64,000 nt of DNA from NCBI GenBank assembly GCA_964432155.1, contig CAYSMF010000003.1, forward strand, positions 1 to 64,000, read 5' to 3'. The notes under the pieces were generated by a model, which saw only the letters and a list, made by a program, of their open reading frames with translations, did not search any database and was not told the DNA's origin. Shown here piece after piece: positions 50,996-58,476 of the stretch (positions are counted from its first letter, which is position 1; each line of letters opens with the position of its first letter). A program made the translations under genes and the position numbers. The stretch is from UBA10438 sp964432155 (GTDB taxonomy: Bacteria > Bacteroidota > Ignavibacteria > Kapaibacteriales > Kapaibacteriaceae).

Positions 50996-51009
50996 CAGTA
51001 GAGTATAGT
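50981..51009 (+). promoter_or_regulatory. Predicted sigma-70-type promoter of the merR gene
   Basis: TTGCAA (50981-50986) and TATAGT (51004-51009) are separated by 17 bases. The leader to the ATG at 51055 would be about 40 bases. The -35 hexamer is part of the palindrome, which suggests autorepression. Confidence 0.5.
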
Positions 51010-51054
51010 CTATGGTTGATCTTTAGTTTTCCACACTGCGGGTGTGTCCATTCT

Positions 51055-51402
51055 ATGCTAATCAATGAACTGGCAAAGCGTGTCGGTGTGAGCGTGCACA
51101 CAATCCGTTTCTACGAACGGTCGGGCCTGATCGCAGGTCAGCGCGATCCGCACGTGACATCGAACAACTACTTCCACTACGACGAGGCATGTGTCGAACG
51201 ACTCGAGCTTATTCTCGAAGCGAAGTCAGTAGGGTTCACCATCGCGGAGATCGCAGAGATCATCGACGCGTGGTATGGTAACATCTACACGAAGAAGCAG
51301 AAGATCGCCATCCTCGAACACAAGATCGAGGCACTCGACGCGAAGATCCGCGACCTGCGCGATATGAAGAAGCAGATACGAGATTGTATCGATGAACTGT
51401 AG
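51055..51402 (+). CDS. MerR-family transcriptional regulator
   Basis: This 115-residue protein starts at the ATG at 51055 with a MerR winged helix: LINELAKRVGVSVHTIRFYERSGLI, then NNYFHYDEACVERLELI. A long coiled-coil dimerisation helix follows. Two cysteines lie in EACVERL and near the C-terminus (RDCIDEL), but the metal-binding loop of CueR or MerR is missing, so the signal is unknown. It is divergent from the SDR gene and probably controls it. Its end is convergent with surA across a hairpin. Confidence 0.93.
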   Translation: MLINELAKRVGVSVHTIRFYERSGLIAGQRDPHVTSNNYFHYDEACVERLELILEAKSVGFTIAEIAEIIDAWYGNIYTKKQKIAILEHKIEALDAKIRDLRDMKKQIRDCIDEL

Positions 51403-51430
51403 GGGGTGGCGAGACAGGGTCTCGCCCCTT
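51403..51430. terminator. Convergent hairpin between merR and surA
   Basis: Arms GGCGAGAC (51408-51415) and GTCTCGCC (51419-51426) form a strong stem, extended by GGGG/CC across a one-base bulge. It lies exactly between two convergent stop codons and could end both transcripts. It shares the GGGGCGA ... TCGCCCC pattern with the palindrome at 50048, so it may belong to the same dispersed repeat family. No T run follows on either strand. Confidence 0.5.
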
Positions 51431-52709
51431 ACTTCACTTCCCAGTAAAGCTCGCGGCGGAGCTTGAGAATCCACTCTTGCTCGAGGCGTTGCTTCTTTTC
51501 GAAGGAAGCCATTTGCTCGAGTTGCTTGTAGTCCTCGTCGACCGATGGTTTGTGCGCTGGAATAAAGCGCTTGCGATACAAGATGTGGTAGCCAGGCTTC
51601 GTAGGGTCGGCTGCATATGGCATTGGGTCCGATACGCCGCCGTCCTTGAGCGCGTTGATGGCGTTTCGCATGTCCTCGGGCAGACGTGAGAGTTCGATCT
51701 GACCCATAGCGCCACCAAAGCCCTGCGTTTCGCGCTCGTCGCTGTACTCGCGTGCGATGCTCTCGAAGCTATCGCCTGCTTCAACGGCCTTCTTCATGCG
51801 CAACAGCGTTGCTTTCGCGGAGTCGCGATCCTCTTCGCTCTGACTCACGCGAATGAGAATGTGGCGCGTTGTCATGCTTGTGCTGGTCTTTGAGATAAGC
51901 TGAATGACGTGCCAGCCGAACGGTGATTCGACTGGTGCAGAGATTTCGTTCGGACTGAGGGCGAAGGCAGCTGCTTCGAAGGACGGAACAAACTTGCCCT
52001 TTTCAACCGTGCCAAGGTCGCCACCGTTTGCGGCACTTATTGGGTCGGCTGAATACCTCCGCGCAAAATCACTGAATGATCCGCCCTTCACGATCGAGTC
52101 GCGAATCCTCAGAGCTAAGGCTTGAGCCTCTTTGTTCTTTTCTGCTGAAGGCTTGACGTACTTGACGATGTGATAGAGATCAACGCGCTCTGGAATCGAT
52201 GGCAATGAATCGCGGTATCGCTCGTAAAAGCCCTCAACGTCGGCTCGCGTTGCCTTGATGTCGGCAAACTGCTTTTGCTGCATCTTCTCGACCAGCAGAC
52301 GCTTGCGAATCTCGTCGCGAAACTCACGACGAATGCGCGCCATGCTCATGCCGTACATGTCTTCAATGCGCTTCTCGGAGCCAAACTGCTGCACGAGTGA
52401 TTGAAGCTGATACTCCATGCGCTGCGTGATTTCGTCTTCCGTTACTTCGATGCTGTCTTCGATGGCCTTGGTCATGATCAGGCGCTCGTTGATGAGCTGA
52501 TCAAGGACGGCCTGACGTAGCACGGGATCCTTTCGGTTGACCTTTGGATCGCGTTGCGCCATGATCTCCATCTGTCCGTCGACATCCGACTTGAGCACAA
52601 TCTCACGTCCGACAATCGCAACGATGCCCTCCATGGAATCCTGCGCATGCCCACGCATCGAGAGAATGCTCAGGAGAATGATCGTTATGATGACGAGTGG
52701 TGTGCGCAT
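51429..52709 (-). CDS. surA: SurA-type peptidyl-prolyl isomerase
   Basis: This 426-residue periplasmic chaperone has a signal peptide (VIITIILLSILSMRGHAQ), a SurA N-terminal helical domain (IVAIVGREIVLKSDVDGQM) and two parvulin domains. The parvulin blocks are PERVDLYHIVKYVKP ... FSDFARRYSADPISA and TTRHILIRVSQSEEDRD ... SFESIAREYSDE. SurA escorts outer-membrane proteins to the BAM complex. It follows the larger PPIase gene by 15 bases on the same strand, so the two chaperones form one unit. Confidence 0.9.
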   Translation of the reverse strand: MRTPLVIITIILLSILSMRGHAQDSMEGIVAIVGREIVLKSDVDGQMEIMAQRDPKVNRKDPVLRQAVLDQLINERLIMTKAIEDSIEVTEDEITQRMEYQLQSLVQQFGSEKRIEDMYGMSMARIRREFRDEIRKRLLVEKMQQKQFADIKATRADVEGFYERYRDSLPSIPERVDLYHIVKYVKPSAEKNKEAQALALRIRDSIVKGGSFSDFARRYSADPISAANGGDLGTVEKGKFVPSFEAAAFALSPNEISAPVESPFGWHVIQLISKTSTSMTTRHILIRVSQSEEDRDSAKATLLRMKKAVEAGDSFESIAREYSDERETQGFGGAMGQIELSRLPEDMRNAINALKDGGVSDPMPYAADPTKPGYHILYRKRFIPAHKPSVDEDYKQLEQMASFEKKQRLEQEWILKLRRELYWEVK

Positions 52710-52724
52710 GATATGCCGACGTGA

Positions 52725-54842
52725 TTAGTTCTTCGAACGTGGTGTCGATGATGTCTTCCAGATGCCGTCGATGACCTTCGTGTTGTAGACCACTGGGTGC
52801 TTGACGCGAACGCCGGAGAGCCATGTTTCGGTGAGGCGCTTCTGAAGCGCATCCTGATAGGCAGGTGCGAGTTCTGCCAGCGCGTCGTCGAACGACTTTT
52901 GTTGCGGTGCAACCGGACCGTCGTAGCGGATGACGCTCCAGCCAGCATCGATCGGGAATGGACCGATGATGTCGCCAATCTTGGTGGTTGCTGTTACCTT
53001 TTGTGCAAGCTTCGATGACTTCGGTGACTGCGCGAGCAGCACGCCCTTGCGCTCACGTCCACCTTCCCGTTGCGTGTACTCACCTGCGAGCGTGCCAAGA
53101 TTCTCGCCCTTGCGTGCGCGCTCGGCAATGGCCTTGGCAAGTGAATCGTTCAGGAGGTAACATTCGGTAAGATTAACCTTCGCTTCCGTCACCCAGCGTG
53201 TGCGTGTCGTGTCGTAAAACGCACGAGCATCGACAGTGTCGAAGCGGAGCTTGCTCCATACTTCCTTCTCTTCAACCTTGAAGAGCAGAATGCCATCATT
53301 GAACTCTTGCATCAGCGATGCGAAGTCTGGGTAGCGTACTTCGAGGTCCTTCGTTGCCTGCTCGAGTGCAAGTGGATCGCTGATCTTGTTGATGGCACGA
53401 TCGAGGCCTGCACGGTTAAGCGTGAAACCACGCATGTCGATGCGCAGACGCAACGAGTCGGTGAATTGTCCCACCGTGATTGGACCACGTGGCATGGTGT
53501 AGATCACCTTGTCGGCGATCAACGGTGTGACCTTCCGAGCCCATGTTGTGTCTTGCGTATTCTTTGTTGAGTCGATGGTGTCGAGGAACAGCGCGAGCAC
53601 GTCGGCATTCCAGCGGTATCCGAGCGCAGTCTTTACCGAATCGAGCACCATGCGCTTGTCTTCTTCGAAGTAGAGGCGACGATACGTGCGCTTTGCTGCA
53701 TCACGCTCGACAGCAGCGTCCGGACGCTTGGTTGAATCACGGATGATGATGTGTGTACCGAACAGCGTCTTCACCTTGCCGGAAATCTGTCCGTCCTTCA
53801 GCTGGTAAATCGCTTCTTCGAATGCTGGAACAAGACGTTGTCCGTTTGCTTCCATGCCCCCTGACCGAGAGTAGGTGCTACCAAGGAATCCACCCTTTGC
53901 GGCAGATGCCTTATCGTCGGAGTACGCCTGTGCAAGATCGGCGAACACGTCGCCCGTGCTGGTGACGCGGCGTGCATTGAGCGCTGCCTGCTGCTGTGCT
54001 GGCTTCATTGCAAGGATCTGCAGCAGTGAGTCGGCGAGCACATCCGTTGCAACGCTGTCACGTCCATCTTTCGACTGCAGCAAGATGTGACGGAACTTAA
54101 CTTGTTCGCGTGGCTCTTCGCGGAAGACCTTGACGATGAAGTAGCCGAAGCGCGACGCAACGGGCTTTGGTGATACTTGTCCGGGCTTGAGCGCATAGGC
54201 TTCGTCTTCGACAGCCTTGATGATTGTTCCGCCCGAAATCCATGGCAGCATGCCGCCGTCTTTCGCAGTCTCCTTATCGTCGGATGAATCGCGTGCGAGC
54301 TTTTCGAAGTCTGCACCTGCGTTGAGCGCTGCGATGAATCGCTCTGCCTTGAGTCGGCTGCCTGTTGTATCCCACTGACGGTTCACGTGGTCGGGAATGG
54401 CCGAGAGGATGATGCCAATCTTGAGTTCCTTCAGGCGACGCTGTGCGAGCAGTTCGACGCGCTTGTCGACAATTGCTTTGTCGTAAAAGAACGTCTCCGA
54501 CAGAAGGCGGCGATTGTTCGCGAGATCAACCTTGACTGCTGAGTCCTGATGGATGCCGCGATCTTTCGCATCGGCAACCTTCAAGCGATAGTTCGTATAC
54601 AGTCGGAGGAACTCCATCGCCGTGTCACGAGGAACCGACGCAAATGGAGTTTCCCGGCGTGTGAGGTTCTTCTGGAACGCACGCTCAACATCGCCGAGCG
54701 TTACCTGCTCGGAGCCTACGGTAGCGAGGACTGTCGAGGGGGCGATTGTACGCGGTGCATTCTTCTTCGCCTTCTGCGCTGATGCGCCTGAAGTGAGGAT
54801 GAGGACGCTCACGAAAAGCGTTGCTACACGAATCGTCGTCAT
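52725..54842 (-). CDS. Large periplasmic parvulin-type peptidyl-prolyl isomerase
   Basis: This protein of about 705 residues has a signal peptide (MTTIRVATLFVSVLILTSGA). In-frame ATGs at 54857 and 54869 are alternatives. Two parvulin domains are recognisable: one with FEKLARDSSDDKETAKDGG and a clearer one with VKFRHILLQSKDGRD ... FADLAQAYSDDKASA. A third degenerate block near the C-terminus contains IGDIIGPFPIDAGWSVIRYD. Such multi-parvulin proteins assist outer-membrane protein folding. It is co-oriented with surA, 15 bases upstream of it. Confidence 0.85.
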   Translation of the reverse strand: MTTIRVATLFVSVLILTSGASAQKAKKNAPRTIAPSTVLATVGSEQVTLGDVERAFQKNLTRRETPFASVPRDTAMEFLRLYTNYRLKVADAKDRGIHQDSAVKVDLANNRRLLSETFFYDKAIVDKRVELLAQRRLKELKIGIILSAIPDHVNRQWDTTGSRLKAERFIAALNAGADFEKLARDSSDDKETAKDGGMLPWISGGTIIKAVEDEAYALKPGQVSPKPVASRFGYFIVKVFREEPREQVKFRHILLQSKDGRDSVATDVLADSLLQILAMKPAQQQAALNARRVTSTGDVFADLAQAYSDDKASAAKGGFLGSTYSRSGGMEANGQRLVPAFEEAIYQLKDGQISGKVKTLFGTHIIIRDSTKRPDAAVERDAAKRTYRRLYFEEDKRMVLDSVKTALGYRWNADVLALFLDTIDSTKNTQDTTWARKVTPLIADKVIYTMPRGPITVGQFTDSLRLRIDMRGFTLNRAGLDRAINKISDPLALEQATKDLEVRYPDFASLMQEFNDGILLFKVEEKEVWSKLRFDTVDARAFYDTTRTRWVTEAKVNLTECYLLNDSLAKAIAERARKGENLGTLAGEYTQREGGRERKGVLLAQSPKSSKLAQKVTATTKIGDIIGPFPIDAGWSVIRYDGPVAPQQKSFDDALAELAPAYQDALQKRLTETWLSGVRVKHPVVYNTKVIDGIWKTSSTPRSKN

Positions 54843-54913
54843 GGCGGACTTCGTCATGAAATGGTACACGATCTAGAAGTGATGGAAAGCAGACGTCGAA
54901 GACGCCCGAACGG

Positions 54914-54921
54914 CAAATTTA
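54914..54921 (-). promoter_or_regulatory. -7 promoter box (TAAATTTG) for the parvulin-surA unit
   Basis: This perfect TAnnTTTG match on the minus strand follows the murC stop codon by one base. It lies 44 bases before the first possible ATG and 71 before the preferred one, so this transcript would have a longer leader than most here. Confidence 0.4.
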
Positions 54922-54922
54922 G

Positions 54923-56293
54923 TTAGCCAACAAGTGCGGTGGCTACCTTATGGATGTCGCCCGCCCCCATGGTGAGCACCACGTCGCCCTCCCGGAGCAT
55001 CGGCGCGAGCTGTGGGGCTACGTCCTCGACAGCCGGAATGTAGTGCACATCGCCGTGCCCAAGGGCGTGGGCGGCATCGGCCACGAGCTTCCCAGAGACA
55101 CCGGCGATTGGCTGCTCACGGGCAGCATAGACGTCAGTGAGGACAACGACATCGGCCTCGGCGCACGCGCTGGCGAAGTCGTCTACGAAATCGCGTGTCC
55201 GTGTATAGGTATGGGGCTGGAACACCGCTACCACGCGGCGTCCGGGCCATCCGTTGCGTGCTGCATCAATCGTGGCGCGGATTTCCGTCGGATGGTGGGC
55301 GTAATCGTCGATCACCAGCACGCCGTTGCGCTCGCCGCGTTGTTCGAAACGACGGTACACACCGCCGAAATCGGCCAGACCGTCACGAATTGTCTCGACG
55401 CTGATGCCACATCGCAGTGCCATCGCGCACGCAGCAAGGGCGTTACGCACATTATGCTCACCCGGCACGTGGAGCGTGATCTCGCCACGATCCACACCGT
55501 TCACTGTTAGCATAAACGTGGTTGTACGTTGCGCATACTGAATGTTCGTCGCGCGCACCGTTGCATCGGCTGATGTGCCGAATGTGACAACGACACGCGA
55601 GATCGACGGCAGGATGTCGCGCACCCCTTCATCGTCGATGCACACGCATGCCGTACCATAGAACGGCACCTTGTTGGTGAACTCGCAGAACGCTTCTTTA
55701 ATGTCGTCGAGGTCGCTGTAGATGTCCAGGTGGTCGGCTTCGACGTTGGTGATGATCGCGATGGTCGGAAGAAGCTGGAGGAAAGAGCGATCATATTCGT
55801 CGGCCTCGAGCACGATCCAATCTCCATGTCCGAGTCGGGCATTTGAGCCCCCTAACCCCTTAAGCTTGCCGCCAACAATCACCGTTGGATCCATCCCGGC
55901 CTTCATCATCACCAGACCGCACATCGACGTGGTTGTGGTCTTGCCGTGCGTGCCGGCAATTGCCAGACAGTACTTCAGGCGCGACACTTCGCTGAGCATT
56001 TCTGCGCGACGAATGATCGGGATCTTGCGTTCGAGCGCGGCGCGCGTCTCCGGATTTGCATCCGGACGCACAGCGCTGGAATACACCACCACTTCCGCGT
56101 CGCCCAGATGGTCTGCACTATGCCCAACGCAGATACGCGCACCAAGCGATGCAAGGTGATCGGTAACATCCGTGCGGTGCAGATCCGACCCACTCACGCT
56201 GAATCCCTGCGATAACAGGATCTCGGCGATGCCACTCATGCCAATGCCGCCGATGCCGACGAAGTGAATGTGTCGTACAGAAGAAAAGACCAT
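54923..56293 (-). CDS. murC: UDP-N-acetylmuramate--L-alanine ligase
   Basis: This 456-residue Mur ligase adds the first amino acid of the stem peptide. The N-terminal UDP-binding loop is FVGIGGIGMSGIAEIL, the ATP loop is IAGTHGKTTTTSM, and the C-terminal domain has VIDDYAHHPTEIRATIDAA and VFQPHTYTRT. It is separated from murE by nearly 50 kb, so the usual dcw cluster is split here. A TAACTTCG box lies three bases before its ATG. Downstream on the same strand is the parvulin-surA unit. Confidence 0.97.
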   Translation of the reverse strand: MVFSSVRHIHFVGIGGIGMSGIAEILLSQGFSVSGSDLHRTDVTDHLASLGARICVGHSADHLGDAEVVVYSSAVRPDANPETRAALERKIPIIRRAEMLSEVSRLKYCLAIAGTHGKTTTTSMCGLVMMKAGMDPTVIVGGKLKGLGGSNARLGHGDWIVLEADEYDRSFLQLLPTIAIITNVEADHLDIYSDLDDIKEAFCEFTNKVPFYGTACVCIDDEGVRDILPSISRVVVTFGTSADATVRATNIQYAQRTTTFMLTVNGVDRGEITLHVPGEHNVRNALAACAMALRCGISVETIRDGLADFGGVYRRFEQRGERNGVLVIDDYAHHPTEIRATIDAARNGWPGRRVVAVFQPHTYTRTRDFVDDFASACAEADVVVLTDVYAAREQPIAGVSGKLVADAAHALGHGDVHYIPAVEDVAPQLAPMLREGDVVLTMGAGDIHKVATALVG

Positions 56294-56296
56294 GGG

Positions 56297-56304
56297 CGAA
56301 GTTA
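56297..56304 (-). promoter_or_regulatory. Possible -7 box (TAACTTCG) for murC
   Basis: TAACTTCG is one base from TAnnTTTG and ends three bases before the murC ATG, in the 21-base gap after mazF. It would separate murC transcription from the toxin operon. Confidence 0.4.
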
Positions 56305-56314
56305 CGGTAGCGGA

Positions 56315-56641
56315 CTAACTCAACATCTCTAAAAGCACAGGCAGCCAACGGTCCTCGGGAATGGATCCCATGGGGCGAACGAGTCGCTGTTTGTCCACCG
56401 AGCGAAGCTGATCGAGCAGGATGAATCCGTCTGTCTTCTCGAAGGTGACCCGTGGACGACACCCCAAGGGGTGAGACTTCGATGTGAGTGGAGCGATAAT
56501 CACGCGGGGTAGCGCGGCATTCATGTCGCTGGGGGAGACAATGATGGCTGGACGTGTTTTGCGGACCTCAGTGCCGACCGTTGGATCAAGGTTTACCCAC
56601 CACACCTCACCTCTGCGGTGCGAGGGCTTCGGCGACTTCAT
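56315..56641 (-). CDS. mazF: MazF/PemK-type toxin endoribonuclease
   Basis: This 108-residue toxin starts at the ATG at 56641. The N-terminal block RRGEVWWVNLDPTVGTEV followed by KTRPAIIVSPSDMN is the MazF/PemK signature; VIIAPLTSK and FILLDQLRSVDKQRLV complete the family. Members cut mRNA at short sequence motifs and cause growth arrest unless neutralised by the antitoxin. Its start overlaps the antitoxin stop by four bases. Longer readings would extend into mazE. Confidence 0.93.
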   Translation of the reverse strand: MKSPKPSHRRGEVWWVNLDPTVGTEVRKTRPAIIVSPSDMNAALPRVIIAPLTSKSHPLGCRPRVTFEKTDGFILLDQLRSVDKQRLVRPMGSIPEDRWLPVLLEMLS

Positions 56642-56871
56642 TCCCACTCCCAATCGGTGATGCCATCGTCGACGCGAATGCTCTCGAACTCGGCTGCATC
56701 GGGCACGACGGCGTCGAACCATCCCTTACGGACATCCTGCACAGCGCTGATGATGATGCGATCATCGACGATATCAATCTCTACGGTGTCGGTCATGTTG
56801 CACTCCTTCAGGAACGATGCTGGAATAAGCACGCCACGGCTGTTGCCGATCTTTCGTAAGGAGGTTTTCAT
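56638..56871 (-). CDS. mazE: MazE-type antitoxin (AbrB/SpoVT domain)
   Basis: This 77-residue antitoxin has the swapped-hairpin DNA-binding motif KTSLRKIGNSRGVLIPASFL and then VEIDIVDDRIIIS. A flexible acidic tail ending in DDGITDWEWE wraps the toxin in related complexes. It lies upstream of and is coupled to mazF, the classical order. A long palindrome 35 bases upstream is a candidate autoregulatory operator. Confidence 0.92.
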   Translation of the reverse strand: MKTSLRKIGNSRGVLIPASFLKECNMTDTVEIDIVDDRIIISAVQDVRKGWFDAVVPDAAEFESIRVDDGITDWEWE

Positions 56872-56906
56872 TGCGGGTAACGTGACGCTGTGTGTGGGGA
56901 AGGGTC

Positions 56907-56933
56907 AAATGTACGAACAATGTTAGTACATTT
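56907..56933. promoter_or_regulatory. 27-base near-perfect palindrome upstream of mazE, candidate operator
   Basis: AAATGTAC (56907-56914) and GTACATTT (56926-56933) are perfect arms; inside them AACA (56916-56919) and TGTT (56921-56924) also pair around a central A. Only one pair (G-A) mismatches. It lies 35 bases before mazE and contains the stop codon of the nitrilase gene, so it could also mark the end of that transcript. Confidence 0.6.
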
Positions 56934-57723
56934 CCTCGCGTCGATCAGCGAAAATGTCGTTGATGCTATTGAACGACTTATCGCGGGTTTGCTCGGGGTG
57001 GATCTCGGCGACAATCACCACATCGTCTTCCGCCGAGGCGTCGGTAAGCACGCTGCCGTTGTATCCATAGATAGCCGACTGTCCATTAAATGCCACGTCC
57101 TCGCCGCCGTTGTGTTCCGAGCCGGTACGGTTGGCGACAGCCAGGTAGACCTTGTTCTCGAATGCGCGCACGGGCATGGCCATGCGCCAGATGTGCGTGA
57201 CGAGGTTCGACGGACATACGATAAGGTCGGCACCCTTGAGCGCAAGCGCGCGAGCGCTCTCCGGAAACCGCCAATCATAGCAGATCATGGTGCCAATCGT
57301 GCAGTCGAGATGCTCGATGTAGACCGTGAAGAATCCACTGTTGCCGGGTGTGAACCCGAGGGTCTCCTTGTAAAACAGGTGGGTCTTGCGATAGACTAGC
57401 GGAGTTGGAATGCCCTTGCCGGCGATGAGAGCTGCGTTATAGAACTGCGATCCGTCGCGCTCGGCGATGCCGCACACGACAACCTTGTTGTGCTCTGTGG
57501 CCGCATCGATGATGCGCTGATTGTGGATCCCTGTGTCGGGCGCGCGAACTGGCTCGGCAATGCGTGAAACTTCATCAACGCCCAGATGGAAGTACCCGCT
57601 AGTAGCGAGTTCCGGAAACACGATAACATCGGCGTCGATTGCTGCAATGTGATCTACAATGCGCTCCGTGTTGGCATCGAGGTTGCCAAACGTAGGGGCG
57701 AACTGGACGCAGGCGACGCGCAT
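56923..57723 (-). CDS. Carbon-nitrogen hydrolase (nitrilase superfamily)
   Basis: This 266-residue cytoplasmic enzyme starts at the ATG at 57723 (MRVACVQFAP). The catalytic triad is Glu38 in VFPELATSG, Lys113 in YRKTHLFY and Cys148 in MICYDWRFPE. These residues and the size fit the nitrilase superfamily of amidases, such as omega-amidase or N-carbamoyl hydrolases. The substrate is not predictable. It shares one base with the PAP2 gene's stop (TGATG), so the two are coupled, and its own stop lies in the mazE operator palindrome. Confidence 0.9.
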   Translation of the reverse strand: MRVACVQFAPTFGNLDANTERIVDHIAAIDADVIVFPELATSGYFHLGVDEVSRIAEPVRAPDTGIHNQRIIDAATEHNKVVVCGIAERDGSQFYNAALIAGKGIPTPLVYRKTHLFYKETLGFTPGNSGFFTVYIEHLDCTIGTMICYDWRFPESARALALKGADLIVCPSNLVTHIWRMAMPVRAFENKVYLAVANRTGSEHNGGEDVAFNGQSAIYGYNGSVLTDASAEDDVVIVAEIHPEQTRDKSFNSINDIFADRREEMY

Positions 57724-58442
57724 CAGAAGGTTGTCGTGAAGCTGAAGATCGGTGTGTATGGCGTACCGCTGAGTCCGAGCGCCGTGCCATTGCCCATCGC
57801 AGGAAGAACCGGCTCGGCGAGCTTGAAGATCTGGCTGCTCAAGAGGTGCACGCCGTAGGCGATACCAGCACCAAGCGCATATCCAGCGAGGACGTCCGTA
57901 AGGAAGTGAACACCAAGGTTCATGCGTGCGTAACCCGTCCAGAGCGCCCAGCCGACGGTCGGGACGATGACGTACCACTCAGGGTAGCGCAAGCTCATTG
58001 TCGTCGCAAAGGCTGCCGCACCGGCGGCATGCCCCGATGGCATGGAGCTGAAGTACTTGTCGTTACCTTCTTCGCCGTTGACAATCATGCCGGCATACTT
58101 CTGATACGGACGTTCCCGGTCGATCGCCATCTTCAGTCCCAGCACGGCGCCATAGGTGATGCCAAGCGTGACGAATTGTTGCAGACCTGTCTCTGCCATA
58201 TAGCGTCGGTCGGGCGATGGTGCATCGATCAACGATGCAGCGACGCCGTAGACATACATCGCCGATGGGATTGCAACGTACACTGGCATTGCAGCATCGG
58301 AGACAAAGCGTGATGAATTCTTCGTTGATTCGATCTTGTTGAGGTCGTATCCGATGCGACCTTCCCAACTGAAGGGGTCGATCGACTGTGCTGATGCGGT
58401 GATGGATGCAAGAGCACAGAGGCTAAGGAGAAGTGTCTTCAT
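57723..58442 (-). CDS. PAP2-family membrane phosphatase
   Basis: This 239-residue protein starts at the ATG at 58442 with a signal peptide (LLLSLCALASITASAQ). The three phosphatase motifs are present: KMAIDRERPYQK, SSMPSGHAAGA and ARMNLGVHFLTDVLAG. Such enzymes dephosphorylate lipid phosphates such as undecaprenyl pyrophosphate or phosphatidic acid outside the membrane. The C-terminal part ends in SFTTTF, suggesting a possible outer-membrane or secreted form. It is divergent from asd with a 34-base gap. Confidence 0.88.
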   Translation of the reverse strand: MKTLLLSLCALASITASAQSIDPFSWEGRIGYDLNKIESTKNSSRFVSDAAMPVYVAIPSAMYVYGVAASLIDAPSPDRRYMAETGLQQFVTLGITYGAVLGLKMAIDRERPYQKYAGMIVNGEEGNDKYFSSMPSGHAAGAAAFATTMSLRYPEWYVIVPTVGWALWTGYARMNLGVHFLTDVLAGYALGAGIAYGVHLLSSQIFKLAEPVLPAMGNGTALGLSGTPYTPIFSFTTTF

Positions 58443-58447
58443 GCTCG

Positions 58448-58455
58448 CAAATCTA
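58448..58455 (-). promoter_or_regulatory. -7 promoter box (TAGATTTG) for the PAP2-nitrilase unit
   Basis: This perfect TAnnTTTG match ends five bases before the PAP2 ATG. Its -33 region would fall at the asd start codon. Confidence 0.45.
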
Positions 58456-58465
58456 TGGTGCGACG

Positions 58466-58473
58466 TATTTTCG
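58466..58473 (+). promoter_or_regulatory. Possible -7 box (TATTTTCG) for asd
   Basis: TATTTTCG is one base from TAnnTTTG and ends three bases before GTG 58477, supporting that start for asd. Its -33 region would fall at the PAP2 start codon. Confidence 0.4.
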
Positions 58474-58476
58474 CAC

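Noticed and set aside
57724..57978. N-terminal extension of the nitrilase
   Set aside because: It is an out-of-frame reading of the PAP2 gene; the family begins with the MRVACVQFAP strand.
58441..58476. ATG at 58441 as the start of asd
   Set aside because: It would add 12 residues before the NAIVGAT-type strand and place the start upstream of the TATTTTCG box; GTG 58477 fits better.
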